Source: Methylobacterium nonmethylotrophicum | Lineage (GTDB): Bacteria > Pseudomonadota > Alphaproteobacteria > Rhizobiales > Beijerinckiaceae | Direction: 5' to 3' | DNA length: 64,000 nucleotides | Assembly: GCF_004745635.1 (NCBI RefSeq) | Contig: NZ_SRLB01000008.1 | Coordinates: 186,001-250,000 of the forward strand | Shown here: positions 18,084 to 27,229 of the stretch, piece after piece | Numbering within the stretch: the first letter of the stretch is position 1 | How the letters are laid out: each line of letters begins with the position of its first letter | Position numbers and translations under genes: made by a program | Notes under the pieces: generated by a model | Database searches by the model: none | Told to the model about the DNA's origin: nothing | What the model saw: the letters and a program-made list of their open reading frames with translations, nothing else

Positions 18084-18240
18084 GCGGCCGGGTACCGCGC
18101 CGACCCCCTCGACCAGGCCGGCGGCAGGTTGCCGAGGCGGCGGAGCGGGGATCGCCGCCGGGGCCCGGCCGTCGTCCCTTCCTTGCGGCCATCTCCGGAC
18201 CGGCGGGACCGAACGCGGCGCGCTGGACTCGGCATCTCCA

Positions 18241-19650
18241 TCATCGGGCTTCCGCAGGGGAGACGGCGGCGCGGATCTGCGGCGCGACCGCGTCCTCGCG
18301 GGGCGCCTGGACCTCCGCCATCGCGGCGGCCGTCGCGAGGACGCGCCTGTCGGCGTTGCGCGCGAAGCGCCGGAAGGCCAGGGCGGACCAGATCACGGTC
18401 GCGGCCTCGGAGGCCGCGAGGCCGATCAGCGCCCAGGGCGCCGGCAGGACGAGCAGGAGCGGGACCATGATCGCGAAGCCGAGGAGCGCCGCCACGATGG
18501 CGCCGCTGGCGATCGTCCGGAAGCCCGCCGAGGCCTCCAGATAGGCGCGCGGGATCGCGTAGAGCAGCGACACGCTCACGACGGTCCAGACCCCGAACCC
18601 GATCCAGTTCATCGGCTCGTGGTTGAAGCGGCCCTTGAACAGGTACTGCTCGATCAGCGGCAGAAGGACCCACATCGCGGTGCCGTAGACGAGGCAGGCG
18701 AGCGCGATCACCGCCGTCGAGCGCACGACGATCAGCGTCGCGGGCCGCGTGCGCCCCTCCGCGAGCAGGGCGGTGATCTCGGCCATCACCATGTTGGTGA
18801 GCGCGTTGGTGGGGATCCGCAGCGGCGCGAACAGGACGAGCGTGGCGGCGATCGGCGCGTAGCTCTCGGGCCCGACCAGGGTGGCGAAGGCGAGCGTCAT
18901 GCCCTGGCCCTGAACCGTGATGCTGGTGACGCCGGTGAGCGACCACAGCAGGGTCCGCCACAGCGCGAGGTAGCGCCGCCAGAGCGAGCGGCGCAGCGTG
19001 AACCGCAGCGGCTTGCGCAGGGCCAGGTAGGAGACCGCGATGCCGCAGCCATGCGCGAAGGCGACCGACAGGAAGGCGTGCTCGAGGACGATCTCGTCGC
19101 TGCCGTGCAGGGTCGCCACCGCGAGGGCGAGCCCGAGGCCGGCATAGACCGTGTCGCTGAGGCCCGCGATGCGCGGAGCCTTGCGGGCGAGGAGCACGAT
19201 GCGCAGGTGGCTGCGGAACGCGTAAAGCGCGATGAAGGCGCCGGCGGCGAGGGCGCCCACCCCCATGATCGGGACGAGCACGGCGGCGGCGAGCCCGCCC
19301 ATCGCCGCGGCGACGAGCAGGGCGCCGGACCCGAACACCACGTCGTAGCCGCGCTCGGACGGGCGCCCGAGGCTGCGCGACAGGAACAGGGTGGCCGGCA
19401 CCGAGACCAGGGCGCGGATATAGGCGACCCCGACGGCCCCGCACGTGAACACGATCGCGAACAGCCCGTAATCGTGCTGGGTCAGGGTGCGCACGAGCAC
19501 GACGTTCAGCACGAAGTGGAACAGGCTCTGGATGAGCTCGCCCGACAGGACCACCGCGAAGCGGCGTCCGAACCCGCCGCGCCCGCCGGTGAGGGCTGCC
19601 GCTGTCCGGGAGAGCCGGCTCGAACTCAGGAAACTCGGCATCGCGGTCAT
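18241..19650 (-). CDS. Wzx-like polysaccharide flippase
   Basis: A 469-residue integral membrane protein with about 12-14 hydrophobic segments. The N-terminus has the typical oligosaccharide-flippase pattern: VVLSGELIQSLFHFVLNVVL, then VRTLTQHDYGLFAIVF, and a central VGPESYAPIAATLVLFAPLR. Members of the MOP/Wzx superfamily move undecaprenyl-linked repeat units across the inner membrane. It faces the GT4 gene (convergent) and supplies the third core component of a Wzx/Wzy-dependent pathway here, alongside the polymerase and chain-length protein. ATG 19650 has AAGGA upstream. The C-terminal 35 residues are cytoplasmic and charged. Confidence 0.85.
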   Translation of the reverse strand: MTAMPSFLSSSRLSRTAAALTGGRGGFGRRFAVVLSGELIQSLFHFVLNVVLVRTLTQHDYGLFAIVFTCGAVGVAYIRALVSVPATLFLSRSLGRPSERGYDVVFGSGALLVAAAMGGLAAAVLVPIMGVGALAAGAFIALYAFRSHLRIVLLARKAPRIAGLSDTVYAGLGLALAVATLHGSDEIVLEHAFLSVAFAHGCGIAVSYLALRKPLRFTLRRSLWRRYLALWRTLLWSLTGVTSITVQGQGMTLAFATLVGPESYAPIAATLVLFAPLRIPTNALTNMVMAEITALLAEGRTRPATLIVVRSTAVIALACLVYGTAMWVLLPLIEQYLFKGRFNHEPMNWIGFGVWTVVSVSLLYAIPRAYLEASAGFRTIASGAIVAALLGFAIMVPLLLVLPAPWALIGLAASEAATVIWSALAFRRFARNADRRVLATAAAMAEVQAPREDAVAPQIRAAVSPAEAR

Positions 19651-19893
19651 GAGGCCATCCTTGAGAAGCCCCTCTCCTCATCACGAAACATTTTACGAAC
19701 CTGCCTTAAAGGTCGCTCAAGATCATCCTCGATCCGGGTCGCTCCGGACCGGGACGAACCTGCCGGGCCCCGTTTCCTTCGCGGCTGCAAGTCCGGGGCC
19801 CGGGGCGCAGGGGCGGGTTCGTGCCGATCCGGGACGCTGGCCCGTGGCCGTCGCGAGGGTGGGTGTTTCGGTCCGGGACCGTCGGGAGCGCAC

Positions 19894-20790
19894 ATGACGA
19901 CCACCTCCGCCACGTTGTCCGGCGCCCAGGCCTCCCCGCCCGCCCCGCCCCGGAGCGTCGCCGTGCGCTGCCGGCGGATCGAGCCGGGGGACGACGCGCC
20001 CCTCGCGGCCCTGCTCGCGCAGGGCTTTCCGGCCCGGGGCCTCGCCGCCTGGCGCGGGACGCTCGCGCGCCTCCGGGCCTGGACGGAGGCGGAGGCGCTG
20101 CCCGGATTCGGCTTCGTGCTGGAGGAGGAGGGCCGCCTCGTCGGCTGCCTGCTCACGCTCTACGCGGCCGGCGGCGGGCGCTGCAACATGTCGAGCTGGT
20201 ACGTCGCGGAAGGCTACCGGCGCTACGGCTCGATGCTCGTGAACCTCGCCCTGCGGGATCGCTCGGTGACCTACCTGAACGTCACCTCGGAGCGGCACAC
20301 CCGCCCGATCATCGAGGCGCAGGGCTTCCGCCGCTTCGCCGACGGCGTGGTGCTCGCGGCCCCGCTCCTGGCGGTCGCGGGTCTCGCGCGCGCGCGGGTC
20401 TCGCGGCACTTGCCCGCGGAGGCCGCGGCGGATCCGGCCGAGCAGCGGCTCGTCGCCGACCACGCCCGGCTCGGCTGCATCACCTTCTGGTGCCTCGCGC
20501 AGGGCCGGGCCTTCCCCTTCGTCGCCGTGCGCCGGCAGGTGCGGGGCGCCCTGCCGATCGCCCAGATCGTCTATTGCGCCGCGGAGACGGACTGGCGGCT
20601 CGTGTCGCACGCGGTCGGCCGGGCGCTCGCCCGGCACGGCCTGTTCCTGATGCTCGTCGATGCGCGGGGCCCGCTTCCCGGGCTGCCCGGCCGCTTCCTT
20701 CGCGGCCGCATGCCGAAATACGCCCGCGGCTCCGCGCCGCCCCATTGCGGCGACCTCGCCTACACGGAGATCGCCCTGATCGGCACCTGA
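19894..20790 (+). CDS. GNAT-family N-acyltransferase-like protein
   Basis: A 298-residue protein whose first half resembles a GNAT acyltransferase: VRCRRIEPGDDAPLAALLAQGF, then FGFVLEEEGRLVGCLLTLY, WYVAEGYRRYGSMLV and YLNVTSERHTRPIIEAQGFRRF. The acetyl-CoA loop (Q/RxxGxG/A) is represented only by EGYRRYGS, so CoA binding is not certain. The second half (about 160-298) has no motif I know. It is divergent from the flippase across 243 bases. A role in acylating a sugar of the exopolysaccharide, or a peptide or amine substrate, is inference from position. ATG 19894 was chosen over a very long upstream frame that only shadows the flippase. Confidence 0.65.
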   Translation: MTTTSATLSGAQASPPAPPRSVAVRCRRIEPGDDAPLAALLAQGFPARGLAAWRGTLARLRAWTEAEALPGFGFVLEEEGRLVGCLLTLYAAGGGRCNMSSWYVAEGYRRYGSMLVNLALRDRSVTYLNVTSERHTRPIIEAQGFRRFADGVVLAAPLLAVAGLARARVSRHLPAEAAADPAEQRLVADHARLGCITFWCLAQGRAFPFVAVRRQVRGALPIAQIVYCAAETDWRLVSHAVGRALARHGLFLMLVDARGPLPGLPGRFLRGRMPKYARGSAPPHCGDLAYTEIALIGT

Positions 20791-20815
20791 GGCGACCGCC
20801 GCGGCGGGGCAGGCC

Positions 20816-22618
20816 TCACAGCCGGATCCCGCCTCGGGTCACGGCCGTGAAGAGATCCCGATCGAGGCGCCGGTAGCCCGCCTTCAGGTCGATGTAGAGC
20901 GGGTCGTCGATCCGATCGGGGTCGAAGCCCTCGGCGGCGAGCGCGGCCTTGCGCTGCTTGAACGTCTCGGTGTGGACGAAGCCCGGCGCGATCCGCAGGA
21001 AGACCGGGCGGGCATAGGCCGGCAGCAGCGCGGCGAGCTGCAGATGGAGGGCGGCCGGGTCGAAATCGGGCGTCACCGTGAGGGCGGCCATGCCGGCCCG
21101 GCCCTCGGTGCCCGGCACCGCCACGCCATAGACGATCGCCTCGCTGACGCCCGCGCAACGCCCGAGCGCCTCGGCGACCTCGGTGGTCGCGACGTTCTCG
21201 CCCTTCCAGCGGAAGGTGTCGCCGATCCGGTCCACGAAGTAGAAGAAGCCCTGGGCGTCACGCCGCATCAGGTCGCCGGTCCGCATCCAGGCGTCCCCTG
21301 GCCGCAGGACGTCGCGGACGATCTTGCGGTCGCTCTCCTGGGCGCTCGTATAGCCCTCGAAGCTGTGCTCGGCCCGCGACGACGAGAGCCGGCCCAGCAG
21401 CTCGCCCGTCTCGTCCGGTTCCGCCGGGACGCAGTGCCCGGATGCATCGCGCAGGGGCTGCCCGGTCTCGACATCGTGGCGCACGATCAGGGCGGGCGAC
21501 CGCCGCGCCATGAAGGGCGGCACCCGGCCGACCGCGCCGACCCGGCCCTCGACGTTGTAGAGCGACACCGTGCCCTCGGTGGCGGCGTAGAATTCGAGCA
21601 CCCGCGGGATCGCGAACCGCGCCTGGAAGCGCTCCCAGACCTCCGGCCGCATGCCGTTGCCCGTGCACAGGCGCAGGCGGTGCCGGGTCTCGGCGGGATC
21701 GGGGGCCGCCGCGGCGAGGTAGCGGCAGAGCTCGCCGATATACTGGAACAGCGTCGCGCCGGTCTCGGCCACGTCGGCCCAGAACCGGCTCGCGGAGAAC
21801 TTCTCCCGGATCACCACGCTGCCGCCGCCGATCAGGACGCTGCCCGGGGCCACCACGCCCCCGACGCTGTGGTAGAGCGGCAGGCAATCGTACATCCGGT
21901 CTTCCGGCGTGGGATCGATCAGCCCGGCGAACCAGTGGGTCCAGCTCATGACCCGGTGGTGGCTGACCCGCGCGGCCTTCGGCAGGCCGGTGGTGCCGGA
22001 GGTGTAGATCAGGAGCGCCTCGTCCCGCAGGCCCACCGCGGGTCCCTCGCCGTCGCGCAAGGGGTCCCCCGCGTGGGGCGCCGCCGCCTCGGCGAGGCGG
22101 ACGGCCTCGCCGGCCGGCTCCGGTGTGCACCCGTCGCCTTGCCAGACGAGCGCCGGCGTCTCGGCGAGATGCGGCCAGGCGCTCGCCACCGCGTCCGCGA
22201 GCCCGGTCTCCGCGATGAGCACGCGCGGGCCCGCGACCGCGATGCAATGCGCCAGGCCCTGCGCCAGCAGGCTCGTGTTCAGCAGGGCCACCCGCACGCC
22301 GACGCGGGTGAGGCCGAGCCAGATCGCGAGATAGTCCGGCCGGTTGCGCATGAGGAGCGCGACGGTCTCCCCCTTGCCGAGGCCGCGGGCGGACGCCCAG
22401 CGGGCATAGCGGTTCTGGCGCGCGGCGAGGTCGGCGAAGCTCAGGGTCTCGTCCGTGCCGATCAGCGCCGGCGCCGGGCCGTACTGCGCGGCGAGCTCGT
22501 CGATGACGCAGGGAAAGATCCGCGCCGGCTGCGCGTCGATCCGGGCGGTGCGCTCCAGTGCCGCGATCCAGCCGCTGATCGATGCGGATCGGGTGCGCGG
22601 GTCGGGCGATGCGGCCAT
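20816..22618 (-). CDS. FATP-type long-chain acyl-CoA synthetase
   Basis: A 600-residue ANL-superfamily ligase. Key motifs are the P-loop YTSGTTGLPKAARVSHHRV, the FATP-like YIGELCRYL, the A5 region EFYAATEGTVSLYNVEG, and the D-x6-G-D motif AWMRTGDLMRRDAQGFFYFVDR. The hinge is followed by FRWKGENVATTEVAEAL, and the C-terminal end is FKQRK. It should activate fatty or other carboxylic acids to acyl-CoA through an acyl-AMP. The VERG-free FATP layout (GDTFRWKGENVATTEV) separates it from FadD. It starts 43 bases after the MetA-like gene on the same strand and could be the third gene of that operon, though its chemistry does not belong to methionine synthesis. ATG 22618 has CGGAG upstream. Confidence 0.9.
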   Translation of the reverse strand: MAASPDPRTRSASISGWIAALERTARIDAQPARIFPCVIDELAAQYGPAPALIGTDETLSFADLAARQNRYARWASARGLGKGETVALLMRNRPDYLAIWLGLTRVGVRVALLNTSLLAQGLAHCIAVAGPRVLIAETGLADAVASAWPHLAETPALVWQGDGCTPEPAGEAVRLAEAAAPHAGDPLRDGEGPAVGLRDEALLIYTSGTTGLPKAARVSHHRVMSWTHWFAGLIDPTPEDRMYDCLPLYHSVGGVVAPGSVLIGGGSVVIREKFSASRFWADVAETGATLFQYIGELCRYLAAAAPDPAETRHRLRLCTGNGMRPEVWERFQARFAIPRVLEFYAATEGTVSLYNVEGRVGAVGRVPPFMARRSPALIVRHDVETGQPLRDASGHCVPAEPDETGELLGRLSSSRAEHSFEGYTSAQESDRKIVRDVLRPGDAWMRTGDLMRRDAQGFFYFVDRIGDTFRWKGENVATTEVAEALGRCAGVSEAIVYGVAVPGTEGRAGMAALTVTPDFDPAALHLQLAALLPAYARPVFLRIAPGFVHTETFKQRKAALAAEGFDPDRIDDPLYIDLKAGYRRLDRDLFTAVTRGGIRL

Positions 22619-22661
22619 GGGGGTGCTCCGGGAGGGGTGTCCGCGGGCGGTCGGCCCGCGC

Positions 22662-23663
22662 TCAGCGGGCGGCCTGCCGGGCGAGGCACCGGCGGTCGGC
22701 GACGCAGGCGAGCCAGTTGGCGAAGAGCCGGCGCGCCGCGGGCTGCCAGGCCGCCGGCCTGAGCGGCGCGGCGTCGAGCCCGGGAACGCCGCAGACCTGC
22801 GCGAACTCGCGCCAGGACCGGGCCTTGGCGGCGAAGTCCGCCAGACGGGCCTCGCCCGCGGCCGTGTAGTAGTGGCGGGGCAGGCCGGGACAGGTCGCGG
22901 CCGTCCCGTCGAGGAAGCGCCCGAGGTCGCGGCGGTACTCGCGGGCGAGGCTGTCGGGCTCGTATTCCGGATGGCCCTGCAGGAAGACCAGGAGGCTGCG
23001 CCCCTCGCGCACGAACAGGTCGACCCCGACCTCGGCCGAGCGCCGCAGGACCGTGTAGCCGCAGGCGGTCAGATCGTCCTCGGCCAGGTCGTTCCAGCGG
23101 GAATGGGGCACCGGGACCGTGTCCGGCTCGCCGGCCAGCAGAGGATGCGGGGCGGTGCGGTCGCAGGCGAACACGCCCGAATGCTTGCGCGTCAGCGGCT
23201 GCCGCCGGATGCCGTCGCGGTGCAGGACGGCGGCGTGCGAGGCGAGGCAGGAGAACAGGGTCGAGACGGTGCTCTCCGCCGCCCAGTCGATCACCGCGGC
23301 GAGGGGAGCGAAGAACGGCTCGTCCTCGAGCCGGGCCTGGCGCGGCTCGCAGCCGGTCACCACGAGGGCATCGAGCCCCGCCTCCGCCAGCGCCTCGTGC
23401 GGGGCGTAGTGCGCGGCGATGCGGGCCGCGACGGCCGGCGCGCGCGGCGTCGCCAGGAACGCGAACCGCGCGAGGGCGGCGTCCGGGCCGAGGAGCTGCC
23501 GGAACTGCGCCTCGGTGCGGATGAAGGCCGCGTCCGGCATGTTGTTGAGCAGCCCGACCCGCAGGGGCGGCGCGGCGTCCTCCCGCGACGGCGGGCGCGG
23601 GACCACCGACCAACCCGGCATCTCGAGGGCGGACATGTGCGGCGATGGCCCGTGCTCCAGCAT
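22662..23663 (-). CDS. MetA-like homoserine O-acyltransferase (glutamine-amidotransferase fold)
   Basis: A 333-residue protein of the MetA family. It begins VGLLNNMPDAAFIRTEAQF, the family hallmark. The catalytic triad is readable: Cys139 in LFSCLASHA, and His231 and Glu233 in GHPEYE, close to Cys142/His235/Glu237 of E. coli MetA. It should acylate homoserine (succinyl- or acetyl-CoA donor; the choice cannot be read safely) as the first committed step of methionine synthesis. The O-acylhomoserine sulfhydrylase gene lies directly upstream on the same strand, 131 bases away, giving a compact direct-sulfhydrylation route. ATG 23663 is preceded by GGGAGAG. Confidence 0.82.
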   Translation of the reverse strand: MLEHGPSPHMSALEMPGWSVVPRPPSREDAAPPLRVGLLNNMPDAAFIRTEAQFRQLLGPDAALARFAFLATPRAPAVAARIAAHYAPHEALAEAGLDALVVTGCEPRQARLEDEPFFAPLAAVIDWAAESTVSTLFSCLASHAAVLHRDGIRRQPLTRKHSGVFACDRTAPHPLLAGEPDTVPVPHSRWNDLAEDDLTACGYTVLRRSAEVGVDLFVREGRSLLVFLQGHPEYEPDSLAREYRRDLGRFLDGTAATCPGLPRHYYTAAGEARLADFAAKARSWREFAQVCGVPGLDAAPLRPAAWQPAARRLFANWLACVADRRCLARQAAR

Positions 23664-23794
23664 CGGAACGTCTCTCCCGGAACTGTGCGGAGAGGGCGCT
23701 CCGCTCGCGATCCTCAGGTCCTTCCAAGGGGCGCGGCCCGGGGCCCCCCTCGCGGGACGCGCCGAACCGGCATCGCCGGGCGCCGTGCCGGCGC

Positions 23795-25087
23795 TCAGGC
23801 GGCCCGCATCAGCGAGCCGGCCGCGTGCAGCGCCTGTTCGAGATCCTCGGTGATGTCGTCGACGTGCTCGATGCCGACGCTGAGGCGGATCATCTCGGGA
23901 TAGACCCCGGCCTTGCGCTGCTCCTCGGGAGTCATCTGCCGGTGGGTGGTCGAGGCCGGATGGCAGGCGAGCGACTTCGCGTCGCCGATATTGACCAGCC
24001 GCTTCACGAGCTTCAGGGCGTCGTAGAACGACTTGCCGGCCGTGAAGCCGCCGTGCACGCCGAAGGTCAGGAGCGAGGAGCCCTGGCCGCCGAGGTATTT
24101 CTGCGCCATCGCGTGGTGCTCGTTCTCCGGAAAGCCCGCGTAGTTGACCCAGGCGACGGCCGGATGCGCCCGCAGGAAGGCGGCGACCTTGGCGGCGTTG
24201 GCGACGTGGCGCTCCACCCGCAGGGCCACCGTCTCGATGCCCTGCAGCAGCAGGAAGGCGCTCATCGCGGGCAGCACGGCGCCGGTTGTGCGCTGATAGA
24301 CGCTGCGGGCCCGCGCCGCGAAGGCGCCGGCGCCGAAATGCTCCGCGTAGACGAGCCCGTGATAGGAGACGTCCGGCGTCGAGAACATCGGGAAGCGCCG
24401 GGGCTCCGCGGCCCAGTCGAACCGGCCGGAATCGACGATCACGCCGCCGAGCGTGGTCCCGTGACCGCCCATGAACTTGGTGAGCGAGGCGATGACGATG
24501 TCCGCCCCGTGCTCGATCGGCCGCAGCAGTATCGGTGTCGCCACGGTGTTGTCGACGATCAGCGGGACGCCGCGGGCATGTGCGACGTCCGCGAGGGCGG
24601 CGATGTCGCAGATGTTGCCCGCCGGGTTGCCGATGGACTCGCAATAGACCGCCCTGGTCTCGTCGTCGATCAGCCGCGCGATGTCGGCCGGGGCGTCGCT
24701 GTCCGCGAAGCGCGTCGTGATGCCCTGGCGCGGCAGCACGTGCGCCAGCAGGGTGTGCGTGGTTCCGTAGAGCTGGGGCACCGCGACGATGTTGCCGCCG
24801 TGGTCGGCGAGCGTCGCGATCGCGTAGTGGAGGGCCGCCTGCCCGCTGGCGACGGCGAGCGCCGCATGGCCGCGCTCGAGGTCGGCGACCCGACGCTCCA
24901 GCACCGCCACGGTCGGGTTGGCGATCCGGCTGTAGCGGAAGCCCTCTTCCTCGAGGTTGAAGAGGGCGGCGCCGTGGTCGGCACTGTCGAAGGCGTAGGC
25001 GACGCTCTGGTAGATCGGGACCGCCACCGCATGGGTTGCCGGATCATGCTCGAAGCCGGCGTGAACGGCGATCGTTTCGCTGCGCAT
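23795..25087 (-). CDS. metY: O-acylhomoserine sulfhydrylase (MetY/MetZ type)
   Basis: A 430-residue PLP enzyme of the Cys/Met-metabolism family. It starts TIAVHAGFEHD and has YSRIANPTVAVLERRVA, the cofactor-phosphate segment ASGQAALHYAI, YCESIGNPAGN, VDNTVATP, the PLP-lysine SLTKFMGGHGTTLGG, and the C-terminal HPASTTHRQM and RLSVGIEH. It condenses sulfide with O-acetyl- or O-succinylhomoserine to give homocysteine. The length and the YxxE..HHxxA segment fit the O-acetylhomoserine type. It is first in an apparent metY-metA-like operon. The 186-base leader has a nested hairpin but no SAM-II or S-box element that I can recognise. Confidence 0.92.
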   Translation of the reverse strand: MRSETIAVHAGFEHDPATHAVAVPIYQSVAYAFDSADHGAALFNLEEEGFRYSRIANPTVAVLERRVADLERGHAALAVASGQAALHYAIATLADHGGNIVAVPQLYGTTHTLLAHVLPRQGITTRFADSDAPADIARLIDDETRAVYCESIGNPAGNICDIAALADVAHARGVPLIVDNTVATPILLRPIEHGADIVIASLTKFMGGHGTTLGGVIVDSGRFDWAAEPRRFPMFSTPDVSYHGLVYAEHFGAGAFAARARSVYQRTTGAVLPAMSAFLLLQGIETVALRVERHVANAAKVAAFLRAHPAVAWVNYAGFPENEHHAMAQKYLGGQGSSLLTFGVHGGFTAGKSFYDALKLVKRLVNIGDAKSLACHPASTTHRQMTPEEQRKAGVYPEMIRLSVGIEHVDDITEDLEQALHAAGSLMRAA

Positions 25088-25561
25088 GTGGAGGGTCCCG
25101 TATCGAGAGGCAGACCGTGTCGGCCCGGTGGCAAGGCTCGAGCCAGACCTTGATGTGCCGCTCCTGCACAGACGGTTGACGAATGGGGTGAAGAATTTTC
25201 CATTCACGGTGCGGCTCGACGACTTGTCGCGGCACCACCCGGAATCGGGCCTTCCGCTAGGTGCGCCGAGCACTTGGGGCCGCCGATGATCCGACGGCGC
25301 CGACGCCGGACGGCCGGTTCCGGCGGCGCGGCGCAGCGCGGCGGCGACTGTCCCGAGATGGGGCGACTGTGCCGAAACATGACGCTCGGTGAGGGATGGC
25401 CCTGTTCATCGGCAATGTCTGTCAGACCTCAAGCGGGTCTTGTTAAGAATAAGAGCGCAATCCTCTTGCTCCACGGCAGGTTTGGTGAGTTCCTGGGGCT
25501 CCACTCGATCCTGAACTGACTCTGCGGCTCAGGATCCGCACGCCATCAGGGGAACGCGTCC
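25088..25561. other. Divergent leader region, metY / cupin
   Basis: This 474-base gap lies between metY and the divergent cupin gene. Next to metY it can fold a hairpin (25208-25236), and an AT-rich segment lies around 25185-25200. The right half has a CAGGGGA ribosome-site-like stretch just before the cupin start and otherwise nothing recognisable. Short frames in it have atypical, Arg-rich composition and are not called. Confidence 0.4.
25208..25236 (-). promoter_or_regulatory. Nested hairpin in metY leader
   Basis: Read on the metY strand, GGTGC pairs with GCACC around an inner CGAC-AA-GTCG stem, about 120 bases before the metY start. It could be part of a leader RNA. It does not match SAM-I, SAM-II or SAH riboswitch cores as I know them, so the regulatory role is speculative. 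Confidence 0.2.
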
Positions 25562-26038
25562 GTGTCTGCCAATGCCTCCACCAAGCCGATGATCGCGTCG
25601 CTGACCTCGGTCGAGCTGAGCCCGGCCCCGATCGAGCCGAGCTGGATCCGCGACGGCAACCCGGTCGCGCGGAACGCGACCCTGTCCCGGAGCGCGGACG
25701 GGCTTGCCAGCACGCTGGTCTGGGACTGCACGGCGGGCAAGTTCGACTGGATCTACGACATCGACGAAACGATCTACTTCCTCGAAGGGTCGGCCACGAT
25801 CTCCGACGGCCATTCCCCCGCCAGGACGTTCGGGCCGGGCGATGTGCTGTTCCTGCCGCGCGGCGCGGTCTGCCACTGGCACGTCGAGACCTATGTCCGG
25901 AAGGTCGCGTTCTGCCGGCGGACGCAGCCCTGGGCCATCGGCTTCATGATGCGGGCCATCGGGAAGATCGGCCGCATGCTGACGCGCGGCGGCTCCAAGC
26001 GGAGCGGCGGCTTCCAGGTCGGGCCCGAGCCGGCCTGA
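25562..26038 (+). CDS. Cupin-domain protein (DUF861-like)
   Basis: A 158-residue single-domain cupin. The barrel runs from about residue 45 to 120: TLVWDCTAGKFDWIYDIDETIYFLEGSATISD, then FGPGDVLFLPRGAVCHWHVET. It has the Glu of motif 1 (DETIYFLEG) and the His pair CHWHVE of motif 2, similar to DUF861/(S)-ureidoglycine-type cupins. A metal site is possible but only partly conserved. The start is GTG 25562 behind AGGGGAA. It is followed 61 bases later by a class IV aminotransferase on the same strand, so both may be one transcript. The substrate is unknown. Confidence 0.75.
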   Translation: MSANASTKPMIASLTSVELSPAPIEPSWIRDGNPVARNATLSRSADGLASTLVWDCTAGKFDWIYDIDETIYFLEGSATISDGHSPARTFGPGDVLFLPRGAVCHWHVETYVRKVAFCRRTQPWAIGFMMRAIGKIGRMLTRGGSKRSGGFQVGPEPA

Positions 26039-26099
26039 CCGGCGCCCTGCGACCGTCGTTCCGGCGGGCTGCGAGACAACAGGCCGATCGAGGTGTGCC

Positions 26100-26981
26100 A
26101 TGGCTGTGACCGATCCCGATACCTGGACGTTCTTCGAGGAGGCCTGGCACCCGGGGAACGTGCGCCTGATGGGCCCGCGCACCCACGGTGCCTGGCTCGG
26201 ATCGACGGTCTTCGACGGCGCGCGCGCCTTCGAGGGCGTGACGCCCGACCTCGACCTGCACCTCGCGCGGGTCAACCGCTCGGCCGAGGCGCTGGGGCTG
26301 TCGCCGAAGGTCGACGTCGCGCGCTGGGAGGCGCTGGTGCGCGAGGGGCTCGCTCGGTTCGCGCCCGACGCGGAGCTCTACATCCGCCCGATGTACTGGG
26401 CCGAGGACGGGTTCGCGGGGGGCGTCCGCTTCGATCCGGATTCCACCAACTGGTGCCTCTGCCTCTATCGCGCACCGATGCCCGAGCCCACCGGCGTGCA
26501 GGCGACGCTCTCGCCCTTCCGGCGGCCGACGATGGAGACGGCCCCCGTCGATGCCAAGGCGGGCTGCCTCTACCCGAACGGCGCCCGCGCCCTCTCCGAG
26601 GCCTTCGCGCGCGGCTACGGCAATTGCCTGATGCGCGACGCGCTCGGCAACGTCGCCGAGTTCGCCAACGCCAACGCCTTCCTGGCCAAGGACGGGGTGG
26701 TCCACACCCCCGTCCCGAACGGCGCGTTCCTGGCCGGCATCACCCGGGCGCGGGTCATCGGCCTGCTCCGGGACGCCGGTGTGACGGTCGTGGAGCGGAC
26801 GCTCACCTACGCGGACTTCCTGGGCGCCGACGAGGTGTTCACCGCGGGCAACTTCGCCAAGGTCGCGCCGGTCGTCGCGCTCGACGAGGTCGCCTTCGAG
26901 GCGGGTCCGATCTTCCGCCTCGCCCGCCGGCTCTACTGGGATTTCGCGCACGACCGGCGCACGCGAAACCTCGCGGCCTGA
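26100..26981 (+). CDS. Class IV PLP aminotransferase (branched-chain aminotransferase family)
   Basis: A 293-residue fold-type IV aminotransferase. Visible are GSTVFDGARAFEG (substrate loop), LYIRPMYW, the PLP lysine Lys153 in VDAKAGCLYPNGARAL, NVAEFANANAFLAKDG, the ITRARVIGLLRD phosphate region, and EVFTAGNFAKVAPV. These are the BCAT/D-amino-acid aminotransferase hallmarks. The residues around Lys153 (DAKAGCLYPN) depart from the standard IlvE TSGNY segment, so it is probably a paralogue with its own substrate rather than housekeeping IlvE. It converges on the ThDP enzyme across a strong hairpin. Confidence 0.85.
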   Translation: MAVTDPDTWTFFEEAWHPGNVRLMGPRTHGAWLGSTVFDGARAFEGVTPDLDLHLARVNRSAEALGLSPKVDVARWEALVREGLARFAPDAELYIRPMYWAEDGFAGGVRFDPDSTNWCLCLYRAPMPEPTGVQATLSPFRRPTMETAPVDAKAGCLYPNGARALSEAFARGYGNCLMRDALGNVAEFANANAFLAKDGVVHTPVPNGAFLAGITRARVIGLLRDAGVTVVERTLTYADFLGADEVFTAGNFAKVAPVVALDEVAFEAGPIFRLARRLYWDFAHDRRTRNLAA

Positions 26982-27016
26982 TACGATGTCCGCTTGATTC
27001 CTCCAGATAAAGATGG

Positions 27017-27065
27017 AGCGCGGGATCCCCTTGCCCGGCGATGCCGGGCAAGGGGATCCCGCGCT
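27017..27065. terminator. Perfect 23-bp inverted repeat between convergent genes
   Basis: Bases 27017-27039 and 27043-27065 are perfect reverse complements around a three-base loop GAT. AT-rich sequence follows on the right (ATATTTCTAT) and precedes on the left (AGATAAAGAT). It lies between two convergent genes and should act as a bidirectional terminator. The arm is much longer than a usual intrinsic terminator, so a repeat-element origin is possible. Confidence 0.85.
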
Positions 27066-27229
27066 ATATTTCTATGAGAATAGATTAAGCGGAGATCGGA
27101 TGACGCATTGCCCGCGCCACGGACGGACGACGCGCGGCCCGGCACCGCGTCGTCCGTCCGGATCTTCGCGGTGTCGCGCGTTCCCGTCGGGAGCCCGGCG
27201 ACCCGTCTTTTCCGGGATCCGCTCGAGCC

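Noticed and set aside
18619-19893. Long plus-strand frame leading into the GNAT gene
   Set aside because: It is the antisense shadow of the flippase; the real start is the ATG at 19894.
25088-25280. SAM-II or S-box riboswitch before metY
   Set aside because: A hairpin is present, but the conserved cores of SAM-I, SAM-II and SAH elements were not found when read on the metY strand.
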